The notes under the pieces are model-generated. The model worked only from the letters and a program-made list of their open reading frames with translations. It made no database searches and was not told the origin of the DNA. A program made the translations under genes and the position numbers. Positions 1-6,672 of a stretch of 7,263 nucleotides of DNA are shown here, piece after piece. Every line of letters begins with the position of its first letter. The first letter of the stretch is position 1. Source of the DNA: Candidatus Mcinerneyibacteriota bacterium (GTDB lineage: Bacteria; Macinerneyibacteriota; Macinerneyibacteria; Macinerneyibacteriales; DSCS01); NCBI GenBank assembly GCA_016937175.1, contig JAFGWL010000062.1, positions 1-7,263 on the forward strand, written 5' to 3'.

Positions 1-646
1 AGACCGGGCCTGCCGGAGATACGGTATGGCTGTCATCGGAGGGCATACGGAGATCACCCCGGAGATCCACAGGCCCCTGCTGTCAGCGACTATCATCGGA
101 GAGTCCCGCCGGCTCCTTTCTCTGGAGAAGGCTTCTGTGGGGGACCTTCTTTTTCTTGTGGGAGACGCCGCCCTGGAAGGAGCCTATCTCATCTATACAG
201 CCAGAAGAAGTGAACTTCAGGAGCTCTTTACGCCGGAAGAAGAGAAAGAGATCCTGGGGTATAAAGAGAAGCTTTCCGTCTATCCCTATTCGGTACTGAT
301 TCGTTCCATGGCGCTTTTTATGCATGACCCCACAGAGGGCGGGATCCTGGGAGGGATGGCTGAATTCGACCTTCTCCTGGAAGAGAAAGGGATCAGGTCC
401 CTGAACACTCTGGAGCTCCGTCCGCCTGTGGAAAAGCTGTGCCGTCACCTGGGGATCGACCCCCGCCGGCTGATCTCTTCCGGAGCTCTGCTGGCCCTCA
501 TACCCCGCAAGAAGGCCGGTAAGGCGGAAAAGCTCCTGAAAAAAGCGGGGTGTCCCTGTCAGATCGTGGGAGAAGTGGCGTCCCGGGGGGATGTCTCCCA
601 CGAGTTTGAAGAGGAGCTGTGGAAGCATTTGAAAGGGAGCCTTTAA
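1..646 (+). CDS. AIR synthase-related / HypE-like protein, 5' partial
   Basis: This is the C-terminal part of a member of the PurM/SelD/ThiL/HypE superfamily of ATP-binding enzymes. The frame is open from base 2 with no upstream stop, and the residues before the first ATG (DRACRRYG, before MAVIGGHTEITP at base 26) match the family. The gene therefore starts outside the window and the ATG at 26 is internal. About 214 residues are visible. Key motifs are GGHTEITP near the start, VGDLLFLVG opening the AIRS_C-like domain, and MHDPTEGGILGGMAEF (bases 320-367), the typical D-P-T-E-G-G signature. The C-terminus (WKHLKGSL) lacks the terminal cysteine that true HypE uses to carry the carbamoyl/cyano group. 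It is thus better called AIR-synthase-related than a proven [NiFe]-hydrogenase maturation factor, and its substrate is unknown. No hydrogenase gene is visible. The family assignment is firm, the function is not. Confidence 0.85.
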   Translation, partial: DRACRRYGMAVIGGHTEITPEIHRPLLSATIIGESRRLLSLEKASVGDLLFLVGDAALEGAYLIYTARRSELQELFTPEEEKEILGYKEKLSVYPYSVLIRSMALFMHDPTEGGILGGMAEFDLLLEEKGIRSLNTLELRPPVEKLCRHLGIDPRRLISSGALLALIPRKKAGKAEKLLKKAGCPCQIVGEVASRGDVSHEFEEELWKHLKGSL

Positions 647-654
647 GTTTTCCC

Positions 655-683
655 TTGACGGGAGGGGCTTTCTAGTTTAGTTT
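655..683 (+). promoter_or_regulatory. Putative sigma70-type promoter for the rpmH operon
   Basis: A -35-like TTGACG (655-660) is followed after 17 bp by a -10-like TAGTTT (678-683). It lies in the only sizeable non-coding gap upstream of rpmH and is followed by a short leader of roughly 28 nt. The -35 matches consensus at five of six positions. The -10 keeps the three most conserved bases (T1, A2, T6). Placement before a highly expressed ribosomal protein gene supports it. A transcription start has not been shown, and the upstream gene may also read through. Confidence 0.5.
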
Positions 684-717
684 TTCTCCACATAGACAAG
701 AAGGGAGGACATAACAG

Positions 718-852
718 ATGAAACGGACATTTCAACCAAGTAATATTAAAATGAAAAGAGACCACGGATTTCGTAAAAGGATGTCGACGAAAAACGGGCG
801 CCTGGTTTTGAAAAGCAGAAGGAAAAAAGGCAGAAAGAGACTGGCCGTCTGA
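718..852 (+). CDS. rpmH: Large ribosomal subunit protein bL34
   Basis: This 44-residue, very basic protein of the 50S subunit reads from ATG 718 to TGA 850-852. It starts [11 protein letters not shown], continues with [13 protein letters not shown] and ends [11 protein letters not shown], which is the classic L34 pattern (MKRT.QPS, HGFR.RM.TKNGR, KGRKRL) at normal length. A strong Shine-Dalgarno GGGAGG (703-708) lies 9 nt before the start. L34 binds 23S rRNA and is an early member of the conserved rpmH-rnpA pair. The stop overlaps the presumed rnpA start by one base (TGATG), implying translational coupling. A promoter candidate lies directly upstream. Confidence 0.97.
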   Translation: MKRTFQPSNIKMKRDHGFRKRMSTKNGRLVLKSRRKKGRKRLAV

Positions 853-1201
853 TGACGGATATGCGTTTTCCCCGTGCAGAGCATTTAAAAAAAAAAGTCA
901 ATTCGAACAGGTTTTCGAGCAAGGCAGAAAGATCCGGACTGAGTATTTTACGATATTCTTCCGGAAGGCAAAACAGAGACAGGTCGGGATTATTGTAACA
1001 AAAAAACACGGCAATGCGGTCTACCGCAACCGGGTAAAGCGCCTGGTGCGGGAACTCTACAGGACAAACAAAGAAGCATTGCATTGCGACGGGCAGATGA
1101 TCATCCTGCCGTCGGCGAGAAAAGACTGGCGTTCCGCTCCCTACAGCCTCTTACAGGATGACTGGCTTCGGGCCGCGGAAAAGCTGAATAATTTATGCTG
1201 A
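852..1201 (+). CDS. rnpA: Ribonuclease P protein component, frame broken at an A10 run
   Basis: RnpA is the protein subunit of RNase P, which removes 5' leaders from pre-tRNAs together with the RnpB RNA. The N-terminus [15 protein letters not shown] is read from ATG 852 (or the internal ATG 861). The remaining 101 residues, starting SQFEQVFEQGRKIRTEYF, lie in the -1 frame from base 896 to TGA 1199-1201. That part contains the diagnostic RNR region GNAVYRNRVKRLVRE (about residues 54-68 of the joined protein). Joined at the A10 run (887-896), the product is 116 residues, normal for the family. Without a shift, translation stops at TAA 996-998 after 48 residues and loses the RNR motif. The downstream frame has no ATG, GTG or TTG before the RNR region, so a separate start is unlikely. 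There is no strong Shine-Dalgarno; initiation is probably coupled to rpmH. The end overlaps yidD by 7 nt. Identity is firm; whether the break is real is open. Confidence 0.88.
887..896 (+). other. A10 homopolymer at the rnpA frame break
   Basis: Ten consecutive A residues follow TTT and precede GTCAATTCG. In the upstream frame they are read as TTA AAA AAA AAA GTC. Re-reading one A gives AAA AAA AAA AGT CAA, which continues in the conserved rnpA frame. Long A runs are known sites of RNA polymerase slippage and tandem Lys-tRNA -1 slippage, and also a classic place for sequencing indels. A small possible hairpin (903-907 TCGAA with 914-918 TTCGA, 6-nt loop) begins 6 nt downstream. Confidence 0.6.
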
Positions 1202-1407
1202 AACGATTACTTTTGGCCCTGATAAATTTTTACAGATATTATATTTCCCCCCATACCCCGCACACCTGTATCTATACACCGTCTTGTTCTACGTACATGT
1301 ATCAGGCCGTCACAAAATACGGTCCCTTTAAAGGGACCGTCAAAGGGATCCGGCGCCTTCTTCGCTGCCACCCTTTTCATAAAGGCGGCTGGGACCCCCT
1401 GGATTGA
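1195..1407 (+). CDS. yidD: Membrane protein insertion efficiency factor YidD
   Basis: This is a 70-residue protein of the YidD (DUF37, haemolytic domain) family, which helps YidC insert inner-membrane proteins and sits at the cytoplasmic face of the membrane. It shows the full family pattern: an amphipathic start MLKRLLLALINFYRYYISP, the cysteine-containing YTPSCSTYM block, the KYGPFKG turn, and the hallmark RRLLRCHPFHKGGWDPLD at the C-terminus. Length is typical. The ATG lies inside the 3' end of rnpA (7-nt overlap, different frame) and has no clear Shine-Dalgarno, so it probably depends on ribosomes finishing rnpA. The yidC start follows after 24 nt. A perfect 22-bp palindrome lies within its coding sequence. 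Confidence 0.96.
   Translation: MLKRLLLALINFYRYYISPHTPHTCIYTPSCSTYMYQAVTKYGPFKGTVKGIRRLLRCHPFHKGGWDPLD
1319..1340 (+). repeat. Perfect 22-bp palindrome inside yidD
   Basis: The half-site ACGGTCCCTTT (1319-1329) is followed immediately by its exact reverse complement (1330-1340), centred on TTTAAA. In RNA it could form a 9-bp stem with a TTAA loop. It encodes the end of Y, then G-P-F-K-G-T, then the start of V, with codon pairs mirrored (GGT/ACC, CCC/GGG, TTT/AAA). No T-run follows, so it does not look like an intrinsic terminator. Its role is unknown. Confidence 0.85.
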
Positions 1408-1431
1408 CACAAGCAAAGGAGAGGAGCATTC

Positions 1432-2982
1432 ATGGAAAAAAGAACGATGTTGGCTCTGTTTATCACAATGATCTTACTGGTCCTGTTTCAGTATATCTAT
1501 GCCCCCAAGCAGCCGGCACAGGAGACCCCGGCCCCGGAACAGGTGCCTGCAGCTGCTCAGGTTGCTCCGGAGTCTCCTTCAGAACCCCGCCCTTCCGGAA
1601 AGACGGAATCCCGGCAGGCGGCTTCGGACCTTCTGTCCAGGGAGTTTGCCGAGACTCCGGCAGAAATAAAGGAATACTCCACAGATAAATATACCCTCAC
1701 TCTCTCCACCCGGGGAGGGACCATTACCAGCTGGACCTTTGACAAATACGATGTCTCTATACTGGGAGGGGAGAGTTTTACCCTTGTCCAGGGCGAAACT
1801 ACGGATGCCCGCCTTCCCTATATTTATGAACCCAGGGAGAACGGGTTCGCCTTTGTCTATGATGACGGGAAACGGAGGTCGGAGAAGATCTTCACCTTTG
1901 ACAGAGAAAACCCCTATCTTCTCCATTTCCGGTGGAACGGGAATATCCTATTTGACAAGATCCTTGTCCGCAAAGAGGTCGACAAGGATGTGGCGGAGCG
2001 TGCCTATGGGAAGCCCCTCTATTTCGGCGACAAACTTCGGTATGTCAAGGTCAGGGAGGGTGAGCCCGAACAGGTCCTCTCAAGCCGTTGGGGGGGATTC
2101 AATACCAAGTATTTTCTGGGAGTCTTCCTGGCCGGCCAAAATCCGCTTTCCCTGACCTTTTTACAGAAAGAGGCCGAGAGCGGCCTTGAAATGGCTCTGG
2201 ACTGGAACGGGGCCGATCCTGTGGACTTTTTCTACAGCCCTAAGCGGACGGATATCCTTTCCCGCATCGATCCGGAACTGGAAAAGTCCATTCAGTTCGG
2301 ATCTATCATCCGCCCCATCTCCATGATCTTCCTGTGGGCTCTCAAAGGGGTCTACGGCTGGATCGGAAATTACGGGATCGCCATCATCATCCTGACCATC
2401 ATCGTGAAACTGCTCTTTTTCCCCCTGACTCATAAGAGCTATGTCTCCATGGCCAAGATGCAGAAGATCCAGCCTGAAGTCCAGAAGATACAGAAGAAGT
2501 ATAAGGACAACCCTCAGGAGATGAACAAGCGGGTCATGGAGATCTACCAGAAAAACAAGGTGAATCCCATGGGCGGGTGTCTCCCCCTTCTTCTGCAGTT
2601 TCCGGTCCTCTGGGCACTCTTCCGTGTCTTCAGCAACGCCATCGAGCTGAAGGGACAGAGTTTTTTCCTCTGGATCAATGACCTTTCCATGCCGGATACC
2701 CTTTTTAAACTCCCCTTCGCACTTCCCTTCCTGGGAGCGAACTTCAACGTCCTGCCCATTCTCATGTTCATCTCTATGATTTGGATGCAGAAGATGGCTC
2801 CTGCCCAGGGGAATATGCAGGGGGCCAACAAGTTTATGATGCAGGTCTTTATGCCTGTCTTCATGCTGATCATTTTTTACAGCCTGCCTTCCGGCCTTGT
2901 CCTCTACTTCCTTTTAAGTAATGTGATCTCCATAGGCCAGCAGCAGTATACCAGAAACCATCTAAAAGCACAGGAGGCCTGA
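1432..2982 (+). CDS. yidC: Membrane protein insertase YidC
   Basis: YidC/Oxa1-family insertase, 516 residues, inserts and folds inner-membrane proteins alone or with SecYEG. The N-terminal membrane helix (about residues 5-23) is followed by a Pro/Ala/Glu-rich linker (24-65) and a large periplasmic P1-like domain (about 80-285), the layout typical of diderm bacteria. The insertase core starts near 291 with an amphipathic helix. Membrane segments follow at about 313-331, 383-402, 437-453, 470-485 and 487-503. The groove residue, Arg in E. coli, is Lys326 here (TIIVKLLFFPLT), a common variant. Hallmarks are SMAKMQKIQPEVQKIQ (cytoplasmic coiled-coil hairpin), NPMGGCLPLLLQFPV and PSGLVLYFLLSNV. 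A purine-rich Shine-Dalgarno region (AAAGGAGAGGAG, 1415-1426) precedes ATG 1432. The stop is one base from jag. Regulation is presumably with the rpmH operon. Confidence 0.97.
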   Translation: MEKRTMLALFITMILLVLFQYIYAPKQPAQETPAPEQVPAAAQVAPESPSEPRPSGKTESRQAASDLLSREFAETPAEIKEYSTDKYTLTLSTRGGTITSWTFDKYDVSILGGESFTLVQGETTDARLPYIYEPRENGFAFVYDDGKRRSEKIFTFDRENPYLLHFRWNGNILFDKILVRKEVDKDVAERAYGKPLYFGDKLRYVKVREGEPEQVLSSRWGGFNTKYFLGVFLAGQNPLSLTFLQKEAESGLEMALDWNGADPVDFFYSPKRTDILSRIDPELEKSIQFGSIIRPISMIFLWALKGVYGWIGNYGIAIIILTIIVKLLFFPLTHKSYVSMAKMQKIQPEVQKIQKKYKDNPQEMNKRVMEIYQKNKVNPMGGCLPLLLQFPVLWALFRVFSNAIELKGQSFFLWINDLSMPDTLFKLPFALPFLGANFNVLPILMFISMIWMQKMAPAQGNMQGANKFMMQVFMPVFMLIIFYSLPSGLVLYFLLSNVISIGQQQYTRNHLKAQEA

Positions 2983-2983
2983 A

Positions 2984-3484
2984 ATGAGCCTGATACAAAA
3001 ACTCATCGGGACAGATGAAGATTCCAGAATCAAGAAAACAGTCAAAGGTGTTTTCAAGCAGATCGGGTTTGATGTGAAGATCGAAGGGTTTGACGAGTAT
3101 CACAACAGAAAGAGATTGAATCTGGCCTACACCGAGGACGATGTGAATGTCCTTGTGGGAAAGAACGGGAAAAACATCATGGCCCTGGAGTTTCTTATCA
3201 ATATCATGCTGAAAAACCGCTATTCTCTGGAGACCCATCTCATGCTGGATGTCAACCAGTACCGAAAGAACAAAGATGTCTTTTTGAAGGACATCGCCCT
3301 GAAAGCCGGAGAAGAGGTCCTGAAAACGGGGAAGGATGTCATTCTCAAACCCCTGAACCCTTACGAGCGCAAGATTGTCCACACCACGTTGAAAAAGGTA
3401 AAGTACATCAGGACAAAAAGCCTGGGAAAGGGAGAGTTGAAGAAGATCCTCGTGACCTATGCCCGTGATGAAAAAGGTATTTGA
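2984..3484 (+). CDS. jag: Jag/KhpB KH-R3H RNA-binding protein
   Basis: This 166-residue cytoplasmic protein has a KH domain and a C-terminal R3H domain. The KH part (about residues 30-95) has the GxxG loop as GKNG (59-62) in VGKNGKNIMALEFLINIML. The R3H part (about 105-160) has LKPLNPYERKIVHTTL, with Arg129 and His133 forming R-x3-H. The family binds many RNAs and, in Gram-positive bacteria, pairs with KhpA and affects cell division and envelope synthesis; the role in diderms is less known. The N-terminal Jag_N domain found in many homologues is absent, leaving only a short lead (MSLIQKLIG). AGGAGG (2972-2977), inside the end of yidC, is a near-perfect Shine-Dalgarno 6 nt before ATG 2984. The 3' end overlaps mnmE. 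Confidence 0.95.
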   Translation: MSLIQKLIGTDEDSRIKKTVKGVFKQIGFDVKIEGFDEYHNRKRLNLAYTEDDVNVLVGKNGKNIMALEFLINIMLKNRYSLETHLMLDVNQYRKNKDVFLKDIALKAGEEVLKTGKDVILKPLNPYERKIVHTTLKKVKYIRTKSLGKGELKKILVTYARDEKGI

Positions 3485-4823
3485 TACCATTGCCGCCCCT
3501 CTGACGGTCAGGGGGGAAGCGGCCGTCTCCCTGATCCGGATTTCGGGTCCTGATGCCCTCTCCATCGTTGCTGAGGTCTTCAAGACCCGCTCCAGCCTGA
3601 GCAAGGCTCCGGCCCGTAAAGTCATCCTCGGGGATATCGTCGACGGGGAAGGGCATTGCCTCGACCGGGCTCTGGTGACTCTCTTCCGGGCTCCGGCCAG
3701 TTATACAGGGGAAGACGTGGTTGAGCTCAGCCTTCACGGAAGCCCCCTTCTCACAGACCTGGTCATGGACCGCCTTCAGGAAAAAGGGGCCCGTCCCGCG
3801 GAACCGGGAGAATTCACTCAAAGGGCTTTTATCAACGGAAAGCTTACTCTGTTAGAGGCCGAATCAGTGGCTGATCTCATCAGCGCAAAGACGCCGGCTC
3901 TCCTCTCCAGGGCCGCGGCCAATCTCAAGGGGGAACTGGACACGAAACTTCTGGAATTTACCCGAAGGATGACAGATATTCTGGCTGCGTTGAACCTGGC
4001 CCTCGACTTTGAGGAAGAGTTTATCACAGAGACAGACCGCGAAGCCGTCAGGGAACAGGTCGGGCATCTTCAGGAGGATATCCGCAGGGAGATCCGGAAC
4101 GCCCGGAATGCCATCAGGGAAAAGAACGGGCTCCATGTCCTGATCCTGGGGCCTCCCAATGCCGGCAAATCCACACTTATGAATGCCCTGCTGGGGCATG
4201 AGAGAGTCCTTGTCTCCGATACTCCCGGCACGACGAGGGACTATATCACCGAGCCATTCTTTTTCGAGGGGCATGCCCTGATCCTCATCGATACAGCAGG
4301 TATAAGGGGGGAAGAGGCTGACAGCCTGGAAAGGCTGGGGATCTCCAAATCTCTCTCACTGGTTGAAAAGAGCGATATGATCATCTATATGTCCGAAGCG
4401 GGCAGCTCTTCCTTTGAGATCCCCGAAACGGTCAGAGAAGCGGGAGTACCTGTCATCCCTGTTGCGAGCAAATGGGATGCCCGCGAGGAGAGTTCAGTGC
4501 CTCCCGAGCCCTGGCTTCCCCTTTCTGCTTTGACAGGCATCAATATGGAAAAATTGAAACAAAGACTTTCAGAAGAGGCCGGACAGCTGACTGAAACCGG
4601 AGGGAGCGGTGCCGTCCTTCTGAACCGGCGGCAGCTGGATCACCTTCTCAGGGCCGGAGAACACCTGGAAAAAGCGCAGGACGCCCTCATCCAGGGGGCT
4701 TATGAAGAGGTCGTATCGGATTTTCTCCGCCAGGCGGCCGAAGAGCTGGAGATGCTTACCGGAAAACGTATCATGGAAGAGATGCTGAATCACATATTCG
4801 GCCGCTTCTGTATAGGAAAGTAG
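3459..4823 (+). CDS. mnmE: tRNA modification GTPase MnmE
   Basis: MnmE (TrmE/ThdF) is a K+-dependent GTPase that dimerises and works with MnmG to put a 5-(carboxymethyl)aminomethyl or taurino-type group on the wobble uridine of certain tRNAs, using a folate one-carbon donor. The N-terminal folate-binding domain spans about residues 1-125 (FDTIAAPLT, LIRISG, YTGEDVVELSLHG, GEFTQRAFINGKLTLLEAE). A helical domain surrounds the G domain. G motifs are P-loop GPPNAGKST (231-239), DTPGTTRDYI (254-263), DTAG (278-281) and, at G4, SKWD (337-340) instead of NKxD. Glu291 (SLERLG) matches the position of the catalytic Glu. The protein ends in the conserved CIGK with Cys451. Length 454 is typical. The start is ambiguous: ATG 3459 or ATG 3468, neither with a good Shine-Dalgarno; both lie inside jag. 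mnmG follows after 10 nt. Confidence 0.96.
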   Translation: MPVMKKVFDTIAAPLTVRGEAAVSLIRISGPDALSIVAEVFKTRSSLSKAPARKVILGDIVDGEGHCLDRALVTLFRAPASYTGEDVVELSLHGSPLLTDLVMDRLQEKGARPAEPGEFTQRAFINGKLTLLEAESVADLISAKTPALLSRAAANLKGELDTKLLEFTRRMTDILAALNLALDFEEEFITETDREAVREQVGHLQEDIRREIRNARNAIREKNGLHVLILGPPNAGKSTLMNALLGHERVLVSDTPGTTRDYITEPFFFEGHALILIDTAGIRGEEADSLERLGISKSLSLVEKSDMIIYMSEAGSSSFEIPETVREAGVPVIPVASKWDAREESSVPPEPWLPLSALTGINMEKLKQRLSEEAGQLTETGGSGAVLLNRRQLDHLLRAGEHLEKAQDALIQGAYEEVVSDFLRQAAEELEMLTGKRIMEEMLNHIFGRFCIGK

Positions 4824-4833
4824 CGGGAATAAA

Positions 4834-6672
4834 ATGGCAAAAGCTTATGATGTCATCGTAGTAGGCGGAGGGCATGCCGGCATCGAAGCAGCCTTGGCCG
4901 CCTCCCGTCTGGGATGCTCTGTCCTGCTGCTCACCATGAACCCTGATACTTTGGGGATGATGTCCTGCAATCCGGCCATCGGGGGGCTGGCCAAGGGACA
5001 GATCGTCCGGGAGATAGACGCCCTGGGCGGGGCCATGGCCCGGAACATCGATGAGACGGGGATCCAGTTCCGGATGCTGAATACGGCTAAGGGTCCGGCT
5101 GTCCAGTCTCCGCGGGCTCAGGCGGACAAAATGGCTTATGCGGCCCGCATGCGCCGTGTCATCGAAGAAGACTCCCATATCACCCTGGCTATGGATACAG
5201 TGAAGGGGCTTATTATGGAACAGGGACGGGTTGCAGGTGTCCGGGGCAGTTATGAAGAGTTCTACCGCGGGCGGAGCGTTGTCATTACACCCGGCACCTT
5301 TCTCCGTGGACGGCTCCATATAGGGGACAGGATATTTTCGGGAGGACGACTGGGCGAACATCCTGCAGACGGCTTGGGAGAAGCCTTGAAAGAGCTGGGA
5401 CTTCCCATGGGGCGCCTGAAGACTGGGACCCCGGCCAGGGTGGACGGAAAGAGCCTGGATTACAGCCGGATGGAACCTCAAAAGGGAGATGACCCGCCCC
5501 GCCCCTTCTCTTTCAGGACAGAACGCCTCTCATTGGAACAGGTTCCCTGCTTTAAGACCCATACCCGGGAAAAGACACATGAAATTATCCGGAAGAACTT
5601 AAAGCTTTCAGCCCTCTTCTCGGGCAATATAACAGGGATCGGCCCCCGCTACTGTCCCTCCATAGAGGACAAAGTCAAAAAATTTCCTGACAGAGACTCT
5701 CATCTCATTTTTGTGGAGCCCGAGGGACGCTATACCACGGAGATGTATCTCAACGGGATCTCAAGCAGTCTGCCAGCAGAGATTCAGGAAGAGTTTATCC
5801 ACACTATCGAAGGGTTGGAGAAGGCCCGGATCGTCCGGTACGCCTACGCGGTGGAATACGATTATGTGGCACCCTATATACTCAGAGAGACGCTGGAAGT
5901 CCGGGATATTCCCGGGCTGTTTCTGGCAGGCCAGATCAACGGGACCTCGGGATATGAAGAGGCCGCAGCTCAGGGACTCATGGCAGGAGCCAACGCCGCT
6001 CTGGGTGTCCTGGACAAGCCGCCCTTTATCCTGAGGCGGGATGAGGCCTATATCGGGGTCCTCATCGACGACCTGATCACCAAGGGGGCGGATGAGCCCT
6101 ACAGGATGTTTACCTCCCGGGCGGAGTACAGGCTTCTTCTTCGTTCAGACAATGCCGACAGAAGGCTGGTTCCCCGGGCAGCTGAGATCGGCCTTGTGGA
6201 CAAGGGTTTTTTGGATGCTGTGAAGGAAAAGTACGAAAAATGCGAGACCCTTGGATCCATACTCCGTAAAGAATCCCTTAAAACAGATCATGCAGAGTGG
6301 AAACGCTTCAATGGACGAAAGCTCTATGACCTTCTGAAGGTCAGGGAGATGGATATGGAGACCCTCCTTTCTCTATCGGCTTTGGAAGGAGATTGGGAGG
6401 GAGACGTTCTGGAGAGTGTAGCTATTGAAGCCAAATACGACGGCTATATCGCAAGGGCTCTGGCCGATATTCGCAAATTCAAAAAGATGGAGGAGATGAG
6501 GCTTCCCTCCTCCTTTGACTACAGGGGGATCAAGGGGCTGACTTCGGAAGCTGCTGAAAAGCTCAACAGGTACCGCCCCTCCTCTGTAGGGATGGCGTCC
6601 CGGATCTCCGGGATCTCCCCGGCGGATATCTCGGTTCTGATCGTCTACTTTTCTCGAAAAGAGGGGCCGTGA
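4834..6672 (+). CDS. mnmG: tRNA wobble uridine modification enzyme MnmG
   Basis: MnmG (GidA) is the FAD- and NADH-dependent partner of MnmE in the (c)mnm5U34 modification of tRNA in the cytoplasm. At 612 residues it is close to the usual length. The Rossmann FAD motif is VIVVGGGHAGIEAA (residues 7-20). MSCNPAIGGLAKGQ (43-56) holds one conserved cysteine (Cys45), and GPRYCPSIEDKV (270-281) holds the second (Cys274, equivalent to E. coli Cys277). Other family blocks are TPGTFLRG (152-159), RLKTGTPARVD (194-204), LAGQINGTSGYEEAAAQG (364-381) and TSRAEYRLLLRSDNAD (427-442). The C-terminal helical domain for MnmE/tRNA contact ends FDYRGIKGL and RPSSVGMASRISGISPA. ATG 4834 follows a weak purine stretch (GCGGGAA). 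The stop overlaps the rsmG GTG start as GTGA. Confidence 0.98.
   Translation: MAKAYDVIVVGGGHAGIEAALAASRLGCSVLLLTMNPDTLGMMSCNPAIGGLAKGQIVREIDALGGAMARNIDETGIQFRMLNTAKGPAVQSPRAQADKMAYAARMRRVIEEDSHITLAMDTVKGLIMEQGRVAGVRGSYEEFYRGRSVVITPGTFLRGRLHIGDRIFSGGRLGEHPADGLGEALKELGLPMGRLKTGTPARVDGKSLDYSRMEPQKGDDPPRPFSFRTERLSLEQVPCFKTHTREKTHEIIRKNLKLSALFSGNITGIGPRYCPSIEDKVKKFPDRDSHLIFVEPEGRYTTEMYLNGISSSLPAEIQEEFIHTIEGLEKARIVRYAYAVEYDYVAPYILRETLEVRDIPGLFLAGQINGTSGYEEAAAQGLMAGANAALGVLDKPPFILRRDEAYIGVLIDDLITKGADEPYRMFTSRAEYRLLLRSDNADRRLVPRAAEIGLVDKGFLDAVKEKYEKCETLGSILRKESLKTDHAEWKRFNGRKLYDLLKVREMDMETLLSLSALEGDWEGDVLESVAIEAKYDGYIARALADIRKFKKMEEMRLPSSFDYRGIKGLTSEAAEKLNRYRPSSVGMASRISGISPADISVLIVYFSRKEGP

Noticed and set aside
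645-685. Imperfect stem (645-654 with 660-670) followed by T-rich sequence, as a terminator for the upstream gene
   Set aside because: The stem needs three G-U pairs and a bulge, overlaps the promoter candidate, and the T-run is interrupted.
852-998. The unshifted 48-residue frame as a separate small protein
   Set aside because: Only its first 15 residues are RnpA-like; the remainder is the out-of-frame reading of rnpA and has no character of its own.
746-1084. Minus-strand open frame of 112 codons opposite rpmH and rnpA
   Set aside because: Both + strand genes are firmly recognised; the frame is rich in Phe and Ser because it is complementary to Lys-rich coding sequence.
1404-1432. Perfect TTGACA (1404-1409) before yidC, as a possible -35 element
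   Set aside because: No -10-like hexamer lies 16-18 bp downstream, and the start would fall at or inside the yidC start codon.
2870-3625. Long minus-strand open frame of 251 codons antisense to jag and the mnmE start
   Set aside because: It lies opposite two clearly conserved genes, crosses their boundary, and shows no recognisable family pattern; it is a shadow of codon bias.
4771-5481. Minus-strand open frame of 236 codons opposite mnmG
   Set aside because: It is antisense to the highly conserved FAD-binding half of mnmG and has no domain-like pattern of its own.
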